Made by a program: the position numbers and the translations under genes. This document shows, in pieces, positions 7,841-16,472 of a DNA stretch of 64,000 nucleotides (position 1 is its first letter; each line of letters starts with the position of its first letter). The DNA lies in the NCBI RefSeq assembly GCF_012927305.1, contig NZ_JABBGH010000002.1, positions 868,001-932,000 on the forward strand, written 5' to 3'. The DNA comes from Hymenobacter polaris (lineage in GTDB: Bacteria; Bacteroidota; Bacteroidia; Cytophagales; Hymenobacteraceae). The notes under the pieces were generated by a model. The model saw only the letters and a list, made by a program, of their open reading frames with translations. It was not told where the DNA came from and did no database searches.

Positions 7841-9847
7841 CTATTCGGCCACTACCACCCGGTGCTGACGGGCCTGCCCGGCGGTGGCCAGGATTAGCTG
7901 ATACACGCCGGGCGCCAGGCGCGGCACTAGCAGGCGGGCAGCCGAGCCACTGAACTGCGTGGTGAACACCACCTGGCCCAGCACGTTGCGCACAGTGGCT
8001 TGCGCGAGGCCAGTGGGGGTGCCGGCCGGCCGGCGCACTTGCCAGGGCTCGCCCGCGGCGGCGGGGTTAGGCCAGAGGGCGTCCTCGTCGGCGGGCGCGG
8101 CGGGCACGGCGGCCAGCGCCAGGGGCAGAAATACCGCTGGTGAAGTGGTGCTGCCACGGCTGGTGCGCACGCTAATGGGGCCGGGCACGACGCCCGCCGG
8201 CACGGTAGCCAGCAGCCGCGTGGCCGACTGCACCGTGAAAGCCGCCGCCGGCTTCTCATTGAACAGCACATCGGTAACGCCCGCGAAGCCGGTGCCGGTG
8301 ATGGTGACTACCTGGCCCGGCGCCCCGCTGGCGGGGGCGAACGCGGCCAGCACAGGCACCGTTGGGGCTAGCGTGACGAAGCCAGTAGTCGGCCCGCCCG
8401 TGCCGCCCGCCAGGGTAGTGTCGCCTAGGGTAAAGCTAGCCCCTTGAAAACTGCCGGCCAGGCTGAGGTTACCCCGCGCATCGGCGGCCAGGCAGGCCAG
8501 GCGCTGCCCCTCCCCGGCTTGGCTGCTAGTCGTGCCTAGCCAGGTGCCTCCTAGGCTGAGGTAAGACAGAAAAAGGCTGTTGGGATAGGGTACCACCCGC
8601 CCGCCCGCGGTATTAGTGAGCGTGGTGGCTCCAAACTGCGCCGTGCTGCTGGCGTAGCTGCCTACCACGGCCAGCCGGCCGGTACCATCGAGCACTAGGT
8701 CGCTGCCATAGTCATCGTTTGGGCCGCCAGCTTGAGTAGCCCACTTCCACTGGCCAGCGCTGGTAAGCTGCGCTACAAATACGTCGCCGTAGCCGCCCCC
8801 GCCGCTGTCGGTGTTGGTGAGGGTGGTAGTGCCAAACGTGGCCGTGGGGCTGGTAAACCGGCCAGTTACGTAGGCATTCCCCACCGCATCGACGGCGATG
8901 CCGTAGCCGTTATCGTCGTAAACCTGCCCCCCACCCAACACGGCCCACTGCCAGGTGCCGGCCGAGTCGAGTTTGGCTGCTAATACGTTTTCGTTGGTAC
9001 GGGCGGCGCCGGCTACCGTTAGCGGGCCGAAGGTGGCGCCGGCCGCTTGGGTCTGGCCCGTTAGGTACACGTTGGCGCTGGCGTCCAGTGCCAGCGCGCG
9101 GCCGGTATCACTGGCGCCGCCCCCGCCGCCGCGCGCCCACAGCCAAGCGCCCTGCGGCGAGAGCTTAGCCACAAACAGGTCGGCGGAGCTGGTGCGCCCT
9201 AGGGTAACGTTGGCCAGCTCCGTGGTGCCAAACGCAGCGGTGGCACTCATAAAGCCCCCGGTCACGTACACGTTGCCGGCCGCATCGAGGGCCAGCGCGT
9301 TGGAGGCGTCCTGCCCGGTGCCGCCCGCGCGGGCAGCCCACAGCCAGTTGCCGTTAGGGTCGATACGCGCCACGAAAATATCGGCCGTACCGTGCTGCGA
9401 GTCGGGGTTGACCAAGGTAATGGGGCCGAACGTAGCGGCCGTGGCAAACTCGCCGCTGATGGTGGCGTTGCCCGCCGCATCCACGGCCACATCGCCGCAG
9501 AAGCTGTTGACCGGGCTTTCCACCTGCCGCGCCCACTGGCAGGTACCCGCACCGTCGAACTTGGCGACAAACCCGTGCCCGTAATAGCTCGTCAGCGAAA
9601 TGCTGCCGAACTGCGCGGTGCCGTAAAAGCAGCCCGTTACGTACACGTTGCCCTGCGCGTCGAGCGCGTTGCTCGTGACCAAACTCTGGGCCGGCAAGGT
9701 ATAGCTGCCTACTACCACTGCCGGCCCCAGCGCGGGAGCTTGTGCTTTGCCAGCCAGCGGCAGCGTACCAAGCAGCCCAAGCAGATACAAAGCGCACGCC
9801 CTGGGTGAACGAGCTATAAACAGAACAATAAATAGAAAATGTATCAC
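7841..9847 (-). CDS. T9SS-secreted SBBP-type beta-propeller protein with IPT/TIG domain
   Basis: The 668-residue protein has an N-terminal signal region (start GTG at 9847; no ATG in the first 40 codons) and at least six repeats of about 60-65 residues of the form WQWA..GG..D.GN..ALDA.GNVYVTG.F..TATFG, typical of SBBP beta-propeller proteins. An IPT/TIG domain follows at about residues 495-575 (PASGAPGQVVTITGTGF). The C terminus is a T9SS type A sorting domain (LWPNP and then APGVYQLIL) that would direct export through the type IX system. The role on the cell surface is unknown; the propeller may bind a ligand or scaffold. It stands alone between the metal set and the kinase. Confidence 0.88.
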   Translation of the reverse strand: MIHFLFIVLFIARSPRACALYLLGLLGTLPLAGKAQAPALGPAVVVGSYTLPAQSLVTSNALDAQGNVYVTGCFYGTAQFGSISLTSYYGHGFVAKFDGAGTCQWARQVESPVNSFCGDVAVDAAGNATISGEFATAATFGPITLVNPDSQHGTADIFVARIDPNGNWLWAARAGGTGQDASNALALDAAGNVYVTGGFMSATAAFGTTELANVTLGRTSSADLFVAKLSPQGAWLWARGGGGGASDTGRALALDASANVYLTGQTQAAGATFGPLTVAGAARTNENVLAAKLDSAGTWQWAVLGGGQVYDDNGYGIAVDAVGNAYVTGRFTSPTATFGTTTLTNTDSGGGGYGDVFVAQLTSAGQWKWATQAGGPNDDYGSDLVLDGTGRLAVVGSYASSTAQFGATTLTNTAGGRVVPYPNSLFLSYLSLGGTWLGTTSSQAGEGQRLACLAADARGNLSLAGSFQGASFTLGDTTLAGGTGGPTTGFVTLAPTVPVLAAFAPASGAPGQVVTITGTGFAGVTDVLFNEKPAAAFTVQSATRLLATVPAGVVPGPISVRTSRGSTTSPAVFLPLALAAVPAAPADEDALWPNPAAAGEPWQVRRPAGTPTGLAQATVRNVLGQVVFTTQFSGSAARLLVPRLAPGVYQLILATAGQARQHRVVVAE

Positions 9848-9932
9848 TGCAAATAGCTGAAATATTGAGTTTTATACTTGGCTATGCAAGTATAGGCCAG
9901 CTATTTGGCAAGTGGTGCGTTGGCTGGCAGTC

Positions 9933-11246
9933 CTAGCCCCCCAGCGCCACGCTAAACGCCGTGCGCCCGCCCGGCCCCGCCTCTAGCCGAAACGCAAAGC
10001 CGTGGGCCAGCAGGATGTCGCGCACCAGCACCAGCCCGATGCCCTGGCCGCCCGGCTTAGTGCTGAAAAAGGGCGTGAACAGCCGCTGGCTGACTTCGGG
10101 AGTGAGCGGGGCGCCGTCGTTCTCGATGCTGAGCGTGGGCGGCGCGGCCGTGGTGCGCACCCATACGTTGCCCCCGGCGGGCCCGATGGCTTCCAGCGCA
10201 TTCTTGGCCACGTTGAGCAGGGCTTGGGTGAGCTGCTGCGAGTCGGCTTGCACCCACAACGGGGCGCCCCCGGCGGCCAGCTCCCAGTGCCAGGCTACCC
10301 CTAGGGCGGCGCTCTGCGGGGCCAGCAGCTGCCCCAGGCCCCGCAGCAACTGGTGCAGGTCGAGGGGGTGGGGGGCGGGCGGGGGCAGGCGCACCAGCCG
10401 GGCGTAGGCGGCCACGAAGTCAGCCAGCTGCGTGTTGCGCGTAATGCTCACTTCCAGGCCCTGGTGGAAGTCGTCCCGGTCGGCCGCAGTCAGCTGCGGG
10501 GCGTAGTGGCGGAAGCTGCCCAGCAGCGAGTTGACGGCCCCGATGGAGTTGTTGACCTCGTGGGCCACCAGCCGGATAAGCTGCTCATAGGTCTGCTTCT
10601 CCTGAGCCCGGATTTCCTGGGTCAACTCCTCCAGCACCACGAAGCGCCGCTGGAAGCCCCGGTCGAGGAAGTGGGCGGCCACGGCGCGGTAGGTTTGGCC
10701 GCCGGGCAGGCGCAGGGTGTGGGGCTGGCTGGCCCCTAGGGCCGCCAGCGCCGGCCCCCAGGGCGCGGGCAGCGCCGCTGCCGGCTGGCCTGGTAGGCTG
10801 GCGGCGGGCTGCCCCAGGGCCCGCGCCGCCGCCGCGTTGGCCTGGCTAATCTGCCCGTCGAAATTCAGCAGCAGGATGCCCGCCGGCGAGGCCGCTACCA
10901 GCCGCTCCAGCAGCACGCTCTGCTCGTGCTGGCTGATGCGCTCCTGGCGCAGGGCATCAAGCATCTGGTTGTACACGGCCGCCAGCCGGTCCAGCTCGGG
11001 CTGGCCCACGGGCTGAAACTTCAGGCTGAAATCCTGGGCCGCCAGCGCCGCCGTGCCCGCCTCGATGAGGCGCACCGGCCGCAGCAGCCCCCGGTACAAG
11101 TGCCAGGCCAGCCCTAGGCTCAGCGCCAGGCCCACCTCGCCCGCTACAAACAGCGCCGGGTGCGTAGCGCGCACGGCCACCAGCAGCACCGCCAGCAGTC
11201 CGTAGAGCAGCACCAGGAATAGCAGGAGTTGGTAGCGCAGGGGCAT
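9933..11246 (-). CDS. NtrY-like sensor histidine kinase
   Basis: With the ATG at 11246 the protein has 437 residues: two N-terminal membrane helices (LLLFLVLLYGLLAVLLVAV and a second near residues 35-55), a HAMP-like linker, a PAS domain (about 110-190), and a HisKA/HATPase module with phospho-acceptor H229 in LVAHEVNNS, N-box NVAKNALEAI and G-box FFSTKPGGQGIGL. In-frame starts at 11333 (ATG) or 11351 (TTG) would add a charged N-terminal extension. HEVNNS is typical of NtrB/NtrY-like kinases that partner NtrC regulators, and such a regulator lies at 11972-13354. The signal is probably envelope stress or a toxic compound, inferred from the nearby efflux operon. Confidence 0.9.
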   Translation of the reverse strand: MPLRYQLLLFLVLLYGLLAVLLVAVRATHPALFVAGEVGLALSLGLAWHLYRGLLRPVRLIEAGTAALAAQDFSLKFQPVGQPELDRLAAVYNQMLDALRQERISQHEQSVLLERLVAASPAGILLLNFDGQISQANAAAARALGQPAASLPGQPAAALPAPWGPALAALGASQPHTLRLPGGQTYRAVAAHFLDRGFQRRFVVLEELTQEIRAQEKQTYEQLIRLVAHEVNNSIGAVNSLLGSFRHYAPQLTAADRDDFHQGLEVSITRNTQLADFVAAYARLVRLPPPAPHPLDLHQLLRGLGQLLAPQSAALGVAWHWELAAGGAPLWVQADSQQLTQALLNVAKNALEAIGPAGGNVWVRTTAAPPTLSIENDGAPLTPEVSQRLFTPFFSTKPGGQGIGLVLVRDILLAHGFAFRLEAGPGGRTAFSVALGG

Positions 11247-11337
11247 GGGGGCAAGATAGAAAGCGAGGAGCCAGCTGACGCGGTGCCCCCCAAGGTAGGC
11301 AATCGCCAGCCGGGTGAAGCGGCGGATGTGCATAACC

Positions 11338-11349
11338 GGACACCTGTTC
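11338..11349. promoter_or_regulatory. Possible regulator half-sites near the kinase start
   Basis: GGACA-CC-TGTTC holds the same two half-sites as the TGTYC-N6-GGRCA palindromes at 15039 and 22897-22931, but in the opposite order. It lies around the 5' end of the kinase gene. The different geometry makes this weaker than the other sites. Confidence 0.25.
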
Positions 11350-11517
11350 AAATGCGGACGAATTTCATTGCCCGCGCAAGCGGCCTTGCTGTGTCAACTT
11401 TCAGAATATAAGTAATTTATAAAATTGGCATATCGCTTGGGAAACTAGTAGGCAGCAAGCGGCCGGCTGTCTGCCGATGGACACGCTGCCCTTGCATCCA
11501 CCTTTTTCTTGCTAACT

Positions 11518-11898
11518 ATGCGGTGCTTTCTCAAGGGGTCGGCGGGCCTTTCGTTTCAGTTCTTTCTGGCTTCGGCTACTTGCCCGGTGGCCGCGCAACA
11601 AGCCCCGGCCGCCGGGGTGCTGACGGCCTGTGGCCCGGCAAGCCTGCGGCTGCACGTGGCCAACTCTGACTCGCTGCCGGGCCAGGTGAGCGTGGTGCGG
11701 CTGGCTACGGGGCAGCCGCTTTTTACGGCCACTTACCGTGCTCCCTACGGTCACCGCTTCGATTTTGCCGGAGTACCAGCCGGTATGTACCTAGTGCGCC
11801 TGCGTCTGGGGAGCACGCGCACCAAGTACAGGGTATGGATGAGCGAGCAGGCGCAGCTTACGCTAGCGCCGGCCGGGCTGTCGCTGACGCGGCGCTAA
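11518..11898 (+). CDS. Small secreted protein of unknown function
   Basis: The ATG at 11518 gives 126 residues; an in-frame TTG at 11509 adds only three. An N-terminal hydrophobic segment ending at VAAQQ looks like a signal peptide. The middle (LRLHVANSDSLPGQVSVVRLATGQPLFTATY and FAGVPAGMYLVRLRLG) resembles the single beta-sandwich module found in T9SS C-terminal domains, with the GMYLVRL element. It is divergent from the kinase gene and convergent with the regulator gene, so it interrupts the two-component pair. No function is assigned. Confidence 0.65.
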   Translation: MRCFLKGSAGLSFQFFLASATCPVAAQQAPAAGVLTACGPASLRLHVANSDSLPGQVSVVRLATGQPLFTATYRAPYGHRFDFAGVPAGMYLVRLRLGSTRTKYRVWMSEQAQLTLAPAGLSLTRR

Positions 11899-11956
11899 CC
11901 AGCGCCTACCTCCCCTGGCTGCTAGTGGTCTGGTAGCCAGGAGAGGTAGGTGCTGG
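11899..11956. terminator. Long imperfect hairpin between convergent genes
   Basis: Arms 11899-11924 and 11931-11956 pair with about four mismatches (CCAGCGCCTACCTCCCCTGG against CCAGGAGAGGTAGGTGCTGG). It lies just after the stop codon of the small secreted gene and before the 3' end of the regulator gene on the other strand. There is no T tract, so factor-independent termination is uncertain. Confidence 0.6.
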
Positions 11957-11971
11957 GGTTTGCTGCCGGCC

Positions 11972-13354
11972 TCATTCCCCGGTCGGTATCCCAAACTTCT
12001 CCAGTCTTCTATACAGCGCCCCGCGGCTCAGCCCTAGGGCCCGCGCCACGCGGCTCAGGTTGCCTTGGTAGTGCGCCAAGCTTTGGCGAATCATCTGTTC
12101 TTCCAGCTGCTCCAGGGTCATGGTGCCGGGGGCGGGTAGGGTAGCTTCGGGGGCGGCGGGGGGCCTAGGGGTGGGCGCGGCAGTGGGCTGGAAGTCGGCG
12201 GGTGTTAGCTCGTCGTGGGGGGTGGTGAGGGCGGTGCGCTCCACCAGGTTCTTCAGCTCGCGGATGTTGCCGGGCAGCGGCTGCTCTTGCAGCCAGTGGG
12301 CGGCGGCGGGGCTCAGGCGCAGAGCGGGGCGGTGGTAGGTGGCTTGCAGCTGCTGCACGAAGTGGCGGGCCAGCGCCGGCACATCCTGGGCGCGCTCGCG
12401 CAGGGCCGGCAGGCGCAGCGTGATGAGGTTGAGGCGGTAATACAGGTCTTCGCGGAAACGGCCCTGGGTTACCAGCTCGGCCAGGTTCTTGTTGGTAGCC
12501 GCTACCACCCGGATATCCAGGCGGCGCGGTTTGCTGTCGCCCAGCACCTCGTAGGTGCGGTCTTGCAGCACGCGCAGCAGCTTCACTTGGCTGGCCAGCT
12601 CCAGCTCGCCAATCTCGTCGAGGAAAATGGTGCCGCCGTTGGCCAGCTCGAAGCGGCCTACCCGGTCGGCGCGCGCATCGGTGAAGGCGCCGCGCCGGTG
12701 CCCAAACAGCTCGCTCTCAAACAGCGACGACGAGATGCCGCCTAAATTTACCTTCACGAAGGGCTGGCCGCGCCGCCGGCTATTCTGGTGCAGGGCTTCG
12801 GCAATCAGCTCCTTGCCAGTGCCGCTCTCGCCCTCAATCAGCACCGAGGCATCGGTGGCCGCCACCTGGCCCACTTGGTGCAGCACGGCCAGCAGGCGCG
12901 GGTCGTCGCCCACAATGGCCCCCAGGGCAAACTGCCGGTCCAGCTCGCGGCGGGTGGGCGCCCCTGGGGCCGGCTGCGCGGCCGGCGCGTGCAGGGCCAG
13001 CACCGTGGCAATGGTTTGCAGCAGCGCCGCGTTATCCCAGGGCTTGGTCAGGAACTCGGCCGCGCCGGCCTTCATGCCCGCCACCGCCAGCGCGATGCTG
13101 CCCCAGCCCGTGAGCAGCACCACCGGCACCTGGGGGGCCAGGGCCTTTAGCTCGGCCAGCAGCCCTAGGCCGTCGGCCCCGCTGGTAGCGGCCGAGAAGT
13201 TCATGTCGAGCAGCACCAGCTGGGGCGCCGACGCCCGCACCGCCGCCAGCGCCTCGGCCGGGCCGGCCACGGCCGAGGCGGTGTAGCCGGCCTGCTTCAG
13301 CAGCAGCTTCAGCGAGGTGCGGATGGCCAGGTCGTCATCGACGATGAGAAGCAT
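11972..13354 (-). CDS. NtrC-family sigma-54-dependent response regulator
   Basis: The 460-residue protein has a receiver domain (acidic DDD at 6-8, phospho-acceptor D50 in LVLLDMNF, K in FLTKPW), an AAA+ domain (Walker A GESGTGKE, Walker B FLDEIGEL) and a C-terminal Fis-type helix-turn-helix (NLSRVARALGLSRGALYRRL). The sigma-54 contact loop reads GAFTDA where the proteobacterial form is GAFTGA; as far as I recall this variant is common in Bacteroidota. It activates RNA polymerase with sigma-54 after phosphorylation, most likely by the kinase at 9933-11246. Likely targets are the head-GIN pair and the efflux operon immediately upstream, which carry shared palindromes. Confidence 0.95.
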   Translation of the reverse strand: MLLIVDDDLAIRTSLKLLLKQAGYTASAVAGPAEALAAVRASAPQLVLLDMNFSAATSGADGLGLLAELKALAPQVPVVLLTGWGSIALAVAGMKAGAAEFLTKPWDNAALLQTIATVLALHAPAAQPAPGAPTRRELDRQFALGAIVGDDPRLLAVLHQVGQVAATDASVLIEGESGTGKELIAEALHQNSRRRGQPFVKVNLGGISSSLFESELFGHRRGAFTDARADRVGRFELANGGTIFLDEIGELELASQVKLLRVLQDRTYEVLGDSKPRRLDIRVVAATNKNLAELVTQGRFREDLYYRLNLITLRLPALRERAQDVPALARHFVQQLQATYHRPALRLSPAAAHWLQEQPLPGNIRELKNLVERTALTTPHDELTPADFQPTAAPTPRPPAAPEATLPAPGTMTLEQLEEQMIRQSLAHYQGNLSRVARALGLSRGALYRRLEKFGIPTGE

Positions 13355-13400
13355 GGGAAGGGAAAAGGAGCTTGGAAAAAGAACGCTATTCCAACCAAGA

Positions 13401-13511
13401 GCACGTCATTCCGAGCATCCTGGGAAATTTCGCCCGCGCCGCCTAGGGGTCGTATCAACGATTATCTACGCGGCGCGAGCGAGATTCCTCGCGGGGCTCG
13501 GAATGACGTGC
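13401..13511. repeat. Family F inverted repeat
   Basis: The outer 16-base arms GCACGTCATTCCGAGC (13401-13416) and its reverse complement (13496-13511) are perfect. Inner pairing around CGCGCCGCCTAG and CTACGCGGCGCG is partial. The element lies between the second head-GIN gene and the regulator gene and contains one CCTAGG. Only one copy is seen in the window. Confidence 0.75.
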
Positions 13512-13541
13512 TGGTAGGGTCAGGCAGCGCACAGAGTAGGG

Positions 13542-14240
13542 CTACCGCCCGCTCACGCTGCCACCGCTGCTGGTGCGCTTGGTGAGCTGGGGCGAGCCCT
13601 TGTAGCTGATGCTGCCGCCGCTGCTGGCTTCGGCCACCAAGTCGTTCTTCACGGCCAGGCGCACCGAGCTGCCGCTGCTGGCTTCGGCGCGGGCGCGCTC
13701 GGTTTGCAGCTCGTCGCCGTCGAGGGTGGCGCCGCTGCTGCTGCGCACATCCACGCTGGTGGCGCGGCCGCTGAGGTCGGCGGTGCTGCCGCTGCTTTGG
13801 CGCACGGTGAGGGCTGAGGTAGCCAGGCTGGCTTTCACCGAAGCCCCCGACGATACGTCGAGTTGGAAGTTGTCGGCGTCGAAGTCGCCCGCGGCGCGTA
13901 CCGAAGAGCCGCTGTGGGCCGAGAGGGCCGTGAGCTGGTCGGCCGTGACGGCGGCGCGCAGGTGCTTGTTGCGGCGCTGGCGGCCGTCGCGGTCATCGCG
14001 GTTGTCGTAGCGCAAGGTCAGCACGCCGTCTTTCACGGTGGATTCGATGTGGTCGCGCAGCTCGGGCGTGTCGGCGCTCACTTCTACGCGCTGGTTGTGG
14101 CCGGCCGTGAGAGTCAGCTCGATGCCGGTGCCCACGTTGATGGCGTGGAAGGCGGGTACGTTGCGCGTTTGGGCGTCTTGGGCCAGGGCGGGGGCTAGGG
14201 TGCCGGCGGCCAGCAGGGCGGTGAGCAGCAGGGTTTTCAT
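13542..14240 (-). CDS. Head-GIN domain (DUF2807) secreted protein 2
   Basis: The 232-residue protein has a signal peptide (cleaved near LAPALAQ) and a DUF2807 beta-helix-like domain, starting with the head motif FHAINVGTGIELTLTAG and continuing with repetitive Ser/Gly strands (SSGSSVRA, SSGATLDG, SSGGSISYKG). The family is described as putative auto-transporter adhesin-like and is common in Bacteroidota, with no proven role. It is a paralogue of the next gene upstream. Position between the efflux operon and the sigma-54 regulator suggests it belongs to the same envelope-response regulon. Confidence 0.88.
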   Translation of the reverse strand: MKTLLLTALLAAGTLAPALAQDAQTRNVPAFHAINVGTGIELTLTAGHNQRVEVSADTPELRDHIESTVKDGVLTLRYDNRDDRDGRQRRNKHLRAAVTADQLTALSAHSGSSVRAAGDFDADNFQLDVSSGASVKASLATSALTVRQSSGSTADLSGRATSVDVRSSSGATLDGDELQTERARAEASSGSSVRLAVKNDLVAEASSGGSISYKGSPQLTKRTSSGGSVSGR

Positions 14241-14298
14241 GGGATGCAGGGAAGAAGGTGAGAAAAGCGAATGCGGACGTAAGAAAGGGCCTAGGGGG

Positions 14299-14985
14299 CT
14301 AGCTGCCCTTGATGGTGCTGCTGCCGCTGACTTGCTTGGTTACCTGCGGCGAGCCGTGGTACTTGATGCTGGAGCCGCCGTCGGCGGTGGCCGTCAGGCT
14401 GTCCTTAGTAGTCAGCTTCACGATGCTGCCACCATTGACCTGCACCTGGCAGGTGCTGGTTTGCAGGCCGTTGCCGCCGAAGATGGAGCCGCCATCCACG
14501 GTCAGCGTTAGCTTGGCGGCTTGCCCCTCCAGGTTCACCACGCTGCCGCCGCTCAGGCGGGCCGTCAGGTCGCGGGTGCTCAGGTCGGCGCGCACCACGG
14601 TGCCCGATGAGGCCTCAAGGGCGAAGCTAGGGGCGGCAAAGGCGCCGGTGGCTTTCACGGCCGAGCCGCTGCTAGCCGTGAGGGCCGTAACCTGGTTGGC
14701 CGTCACGGCCACGTGCAGGCGCTGGGTGCGCACATTGCTGCTTGGGTGCTGGAAGCGCAGCACCAGCGTGCCATCCTCCACGGTGGTGGTCAGGTACTGG
14801 GCCATCTCGGCGGGCTCGGTGCTCACTTCTACGCGCTGCACGGGGCCAGCCACGAGGTCGAGCGCGATGCCGCCGCTAACCTTGATGGCGCGGAAGGCGG
14901 GCACGGTGCGCACCTGGGCATTTTGGGCCAGGGCAGCCCCTAGGGCCAGCAGCGAGAGCAGGGCGGTAAGCAGCAGGTTTTTCAT
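14299..14985 (-). CDS. Head-GIN domain (DUF2807) secreted protein 1
   Basis: The 228-residue protein has a signal peptide (MKNLLLTALLSLLALGAALAQ) and a DUF2807 domain starting FRAIKVSGGIALDLVAG, followed by stacked short beta strands ending YHGSPQVTKQVSGSSTIKGS. It is a clear paralogue of the 13542-14240 gene, sharing the C-terminal KGSPQLTK/HGSPQVTK block, and is separated from it by 58 bp. The pair probably arose by tandem duplication and is likely cotranscribed. A TGTTC-N6-GGACA palindrome 54-69 bp before this start may be a control site. Confidence 0.88.
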   Translation of the reverse strand: MKNLLLTALLSLLALGAALAQNAQVRTVPAFRAIKVSGGIALDLVAGPVQRVEVSTEPAEMAQYLTTTVEDGTLVLRFQHPSSNVRTQRLHVAVTANQVTALTASSGSAVKATGAFAAPSFALEASSGTVVRADLSTRDLTARLSGGSVVNLEGQAAKLTLTVDGGSIFGGNGLQTSTCQVQVNGGSIVKLTTKDSLTATADGGSSIKYHGSPQVTKQVSGSSTIKGS

Positions 14986-15038
14986 GGTAGCGAGGTGCTT
15001 GGGAAGTGGAAGTTGCCGGGGTTACCGGGCCGAGGGGG

Positions 15039-15054
15039 TGTTCGTTACCGGACA
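15039..15054. promoter_or_regulatory. Putative operator: TGTTC-N6-GGACA palindrome before head-GIN genes
   Basis: TGTTC (15039-15043), six bases, then GGACA (15050-15054). Length and half-sites match the two palindromes at 22897-22912 and 22916-22931 upstream of the efflux operon. This suggests one regulator, most simply the NtrC-like protein at 11972-13354. It is close to the gene for a sigma-54 enhancer site, so direct repression or another regulator is also possible. Confidence 0.4.
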
Positions 15055-15123
15055 GTTGAAAAATAATCCGGAACGCTTTTAGCGCCAGATGCCCCCTAGG
15101 GCCCTAGGGTTGCCTGGGCGGCC

Positions 15124-15170
15124 TTACTCCTCGCGCAAGGCCACGGCCGGCTGGATGCGCGCCGCGCTCA
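15124..15170 (-). pseudogene. Relic C-terminal tail of an ABC permease
   Basis: Read on the minus strand, the sequence after the S41 peptidase stop encodes ALSAARIQPAVALREE followed by TAA. This is nearly the same as the last residues of the intact permease at 16473-17675 (SRLAAGIRPAVALREE). An in-frame TAA directly precedes it, so no longer permease frame exists. It looks like what remains of a further FtsX/MacB permease whose body was lost or replaced when the S41 gene arrived. Confidence 0.7.
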
Positions 15171-16433
15171 GGGCTTAGGAGCGGCCTTACGTAATTGGGC
15201 TAGAGCAGCTTGCAGCGGCGCATCGGTTGTATCAGTGGCCGGTTGCACGTAAACCGGGGGCAGGTAGGCTTCGCGCGGGAGGCCATCGACCCGGTACAGC
15301 CGCTCGGTGGGGATGGAGAACCCGATGCCGGACTGCGGTAGCTGGTAGGAGGCGATGCTGCCGTTGAGCTGCGCCATCTCGGTGCCCATGACGGTGGCGC
15401 GTCGCATGGCGTCGAGGCCAATGGTGATGCCCTCGCCCATGCTGGCCGTCCAGCGGCCCACCAGCACCACCAGCGGGCCAGTGTAGGGCGCTGGCCGGGG
15501 CGACACCAGCTCCACCCAACTGCGCTTCACCCCAAAGCTGGCCTCCTCGGCCGGTAGCTCGTGGCGCTGGTAGGGCTGCTCCTGCGTGATGAAGCGCCCC
15601 ATGAGGGCGCGGGCCACCGTCGTGTTGCCGCCGTTGGGCGTGTCGCGCAGGTCGAGCACGAGGCCGGCGGGGTGCCCTAGGGTGGTGAGCGCGCTGTCGA
15701 AAACCGAAATCAAGCGGTTGTTGCCGAGGCTGTTGTTGATTTTTACGTAGCCGATGGCGCCGTAGTGCCGCGCTTCCAGCAGCTTCGGGTTGCCATCGCT
15801 TTCCAGGCCTAGGCCGTTCTGGTCGGGGAAGATGTCTTGGCGGCGGCCCTGCGTGCGCACCGTCCATTTGCGCGGGGTGCGGTGGTCGCCGGCCAGTGCG
15901 TGGTTGAGGGCTACTTCGCGGGCGGCGGCGTCCACGGTTTTCAGGTGCTTGCCGAGCAGCGCCTGCGTCGCCGCCTCGATGGGCACGTCGTTGACGGCCA
16001 GTAGCTCCATGCCCGGCCGCAGCCCCGCCTGCGCGGCCCCGAAGCCCGGCCGCACGGCCTGCACCACCGCGCGCCTACCGCTAAACTGCGCCCACGCATC
16101 GGTGCCCGACGGTACCAGCCGGCGCGAGTCGGGCAGGTTGGTATTGAGGGCAGCGTGGTTGTCGTAGAGTTCAGCCAGAACGTTTTCCAGCAGCCGCACA
16201 AACTGGCCGCGGGTCTTAACGGCTGGCAGGGCGGCTTCGCCCGCTTGCCGCACCTGTTCCCAGTCGGTTTGCTTCTTGTCGAAGTAGGCGTAGTTGTCGC
16301 GCACCGTTTCCCAGAAGTACCTAAAATCTTGCTGGTACTGGGTTGCCGTAAGGGCCGGCCGCGGCTGGCCGAGCGCAACCAACGGGACGACCTGCACCCA
16401 CAGCACCCACAGCACCCAATAAACGCTTTTCAT
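15168..16433 (-). CDS. S41 family (C-terminal-processing-like) peptidase, secreted
   Basis: From the ATG at 16433 the protein has 421 residues with a signal peptide (VYWVLWVLWVQVVPLVALGQ). An upstream in-frame start at 16460 would put charged residues before it. A tri-helical N-terminal segment is followed by a PDZ-like region (about residues 110-180, VRPGFGAAQAGLRPGMELLAV) and the S41 catalytic core with the nucleophile serine in RWTASMGEG. S41 peptidases cleave proteins at the C-terminal side of non-polar residues in the periplasm. It is the last gene of the efflux operon, starting 40 bp after the permease. Its final codons overlap the permease relic, suggesting it was recruited into the operon by recombination. 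Confidence 0.85.
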   Translation of the reverse strand: MKSVYWVLWVLWVQVVPLVALGQPRPALTATQYQQDFRYFWETVRDNYAYFDKKQTDWEQVRQAGEAALPAVKTRGQFVRLLENVLAELYDNHAALNTNLPDSRRLVPSGTDAWAQFSGRRAVVQAVRPGFGAAQAGLRPGMELLAVNDVPIEAATQALLGKHLKTVDAAAREVALNHALAGDHRTPRKWTVRTQGRRQDIFPDQNGLGLESDGNPKLLEARHYGAIGYVKINNSLGNNRLISVFDSALTTLGHPAGLVLDLRDTPNGGNTTVARALMGRFITQEQPYQRHELPAEEASFGVKRSWVELVSPRPAPYTGPLVVLVGRWTASMGEGITIGLDAMRRATVMGTEMAQLNGSIASYQLPQSGIGFSIPTERLYRVDGLPREAYLPPVYVQPATDTTDAPLQAALAQLRKAAPKP

Positions 16434-16472
16434 CTCAGTACAGAAGTTGGTTTGAGGCAAATGTGGGATGAA

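Noticed and set aside
12661-12690. GAFTDA in the sigma-54 regulator as a broken contact loop
   Set aside because: All other AAA+ motifs are intact, and I recall this variant as common in Bacteroidota NtrC-like proteins, so loss of function is not supported.
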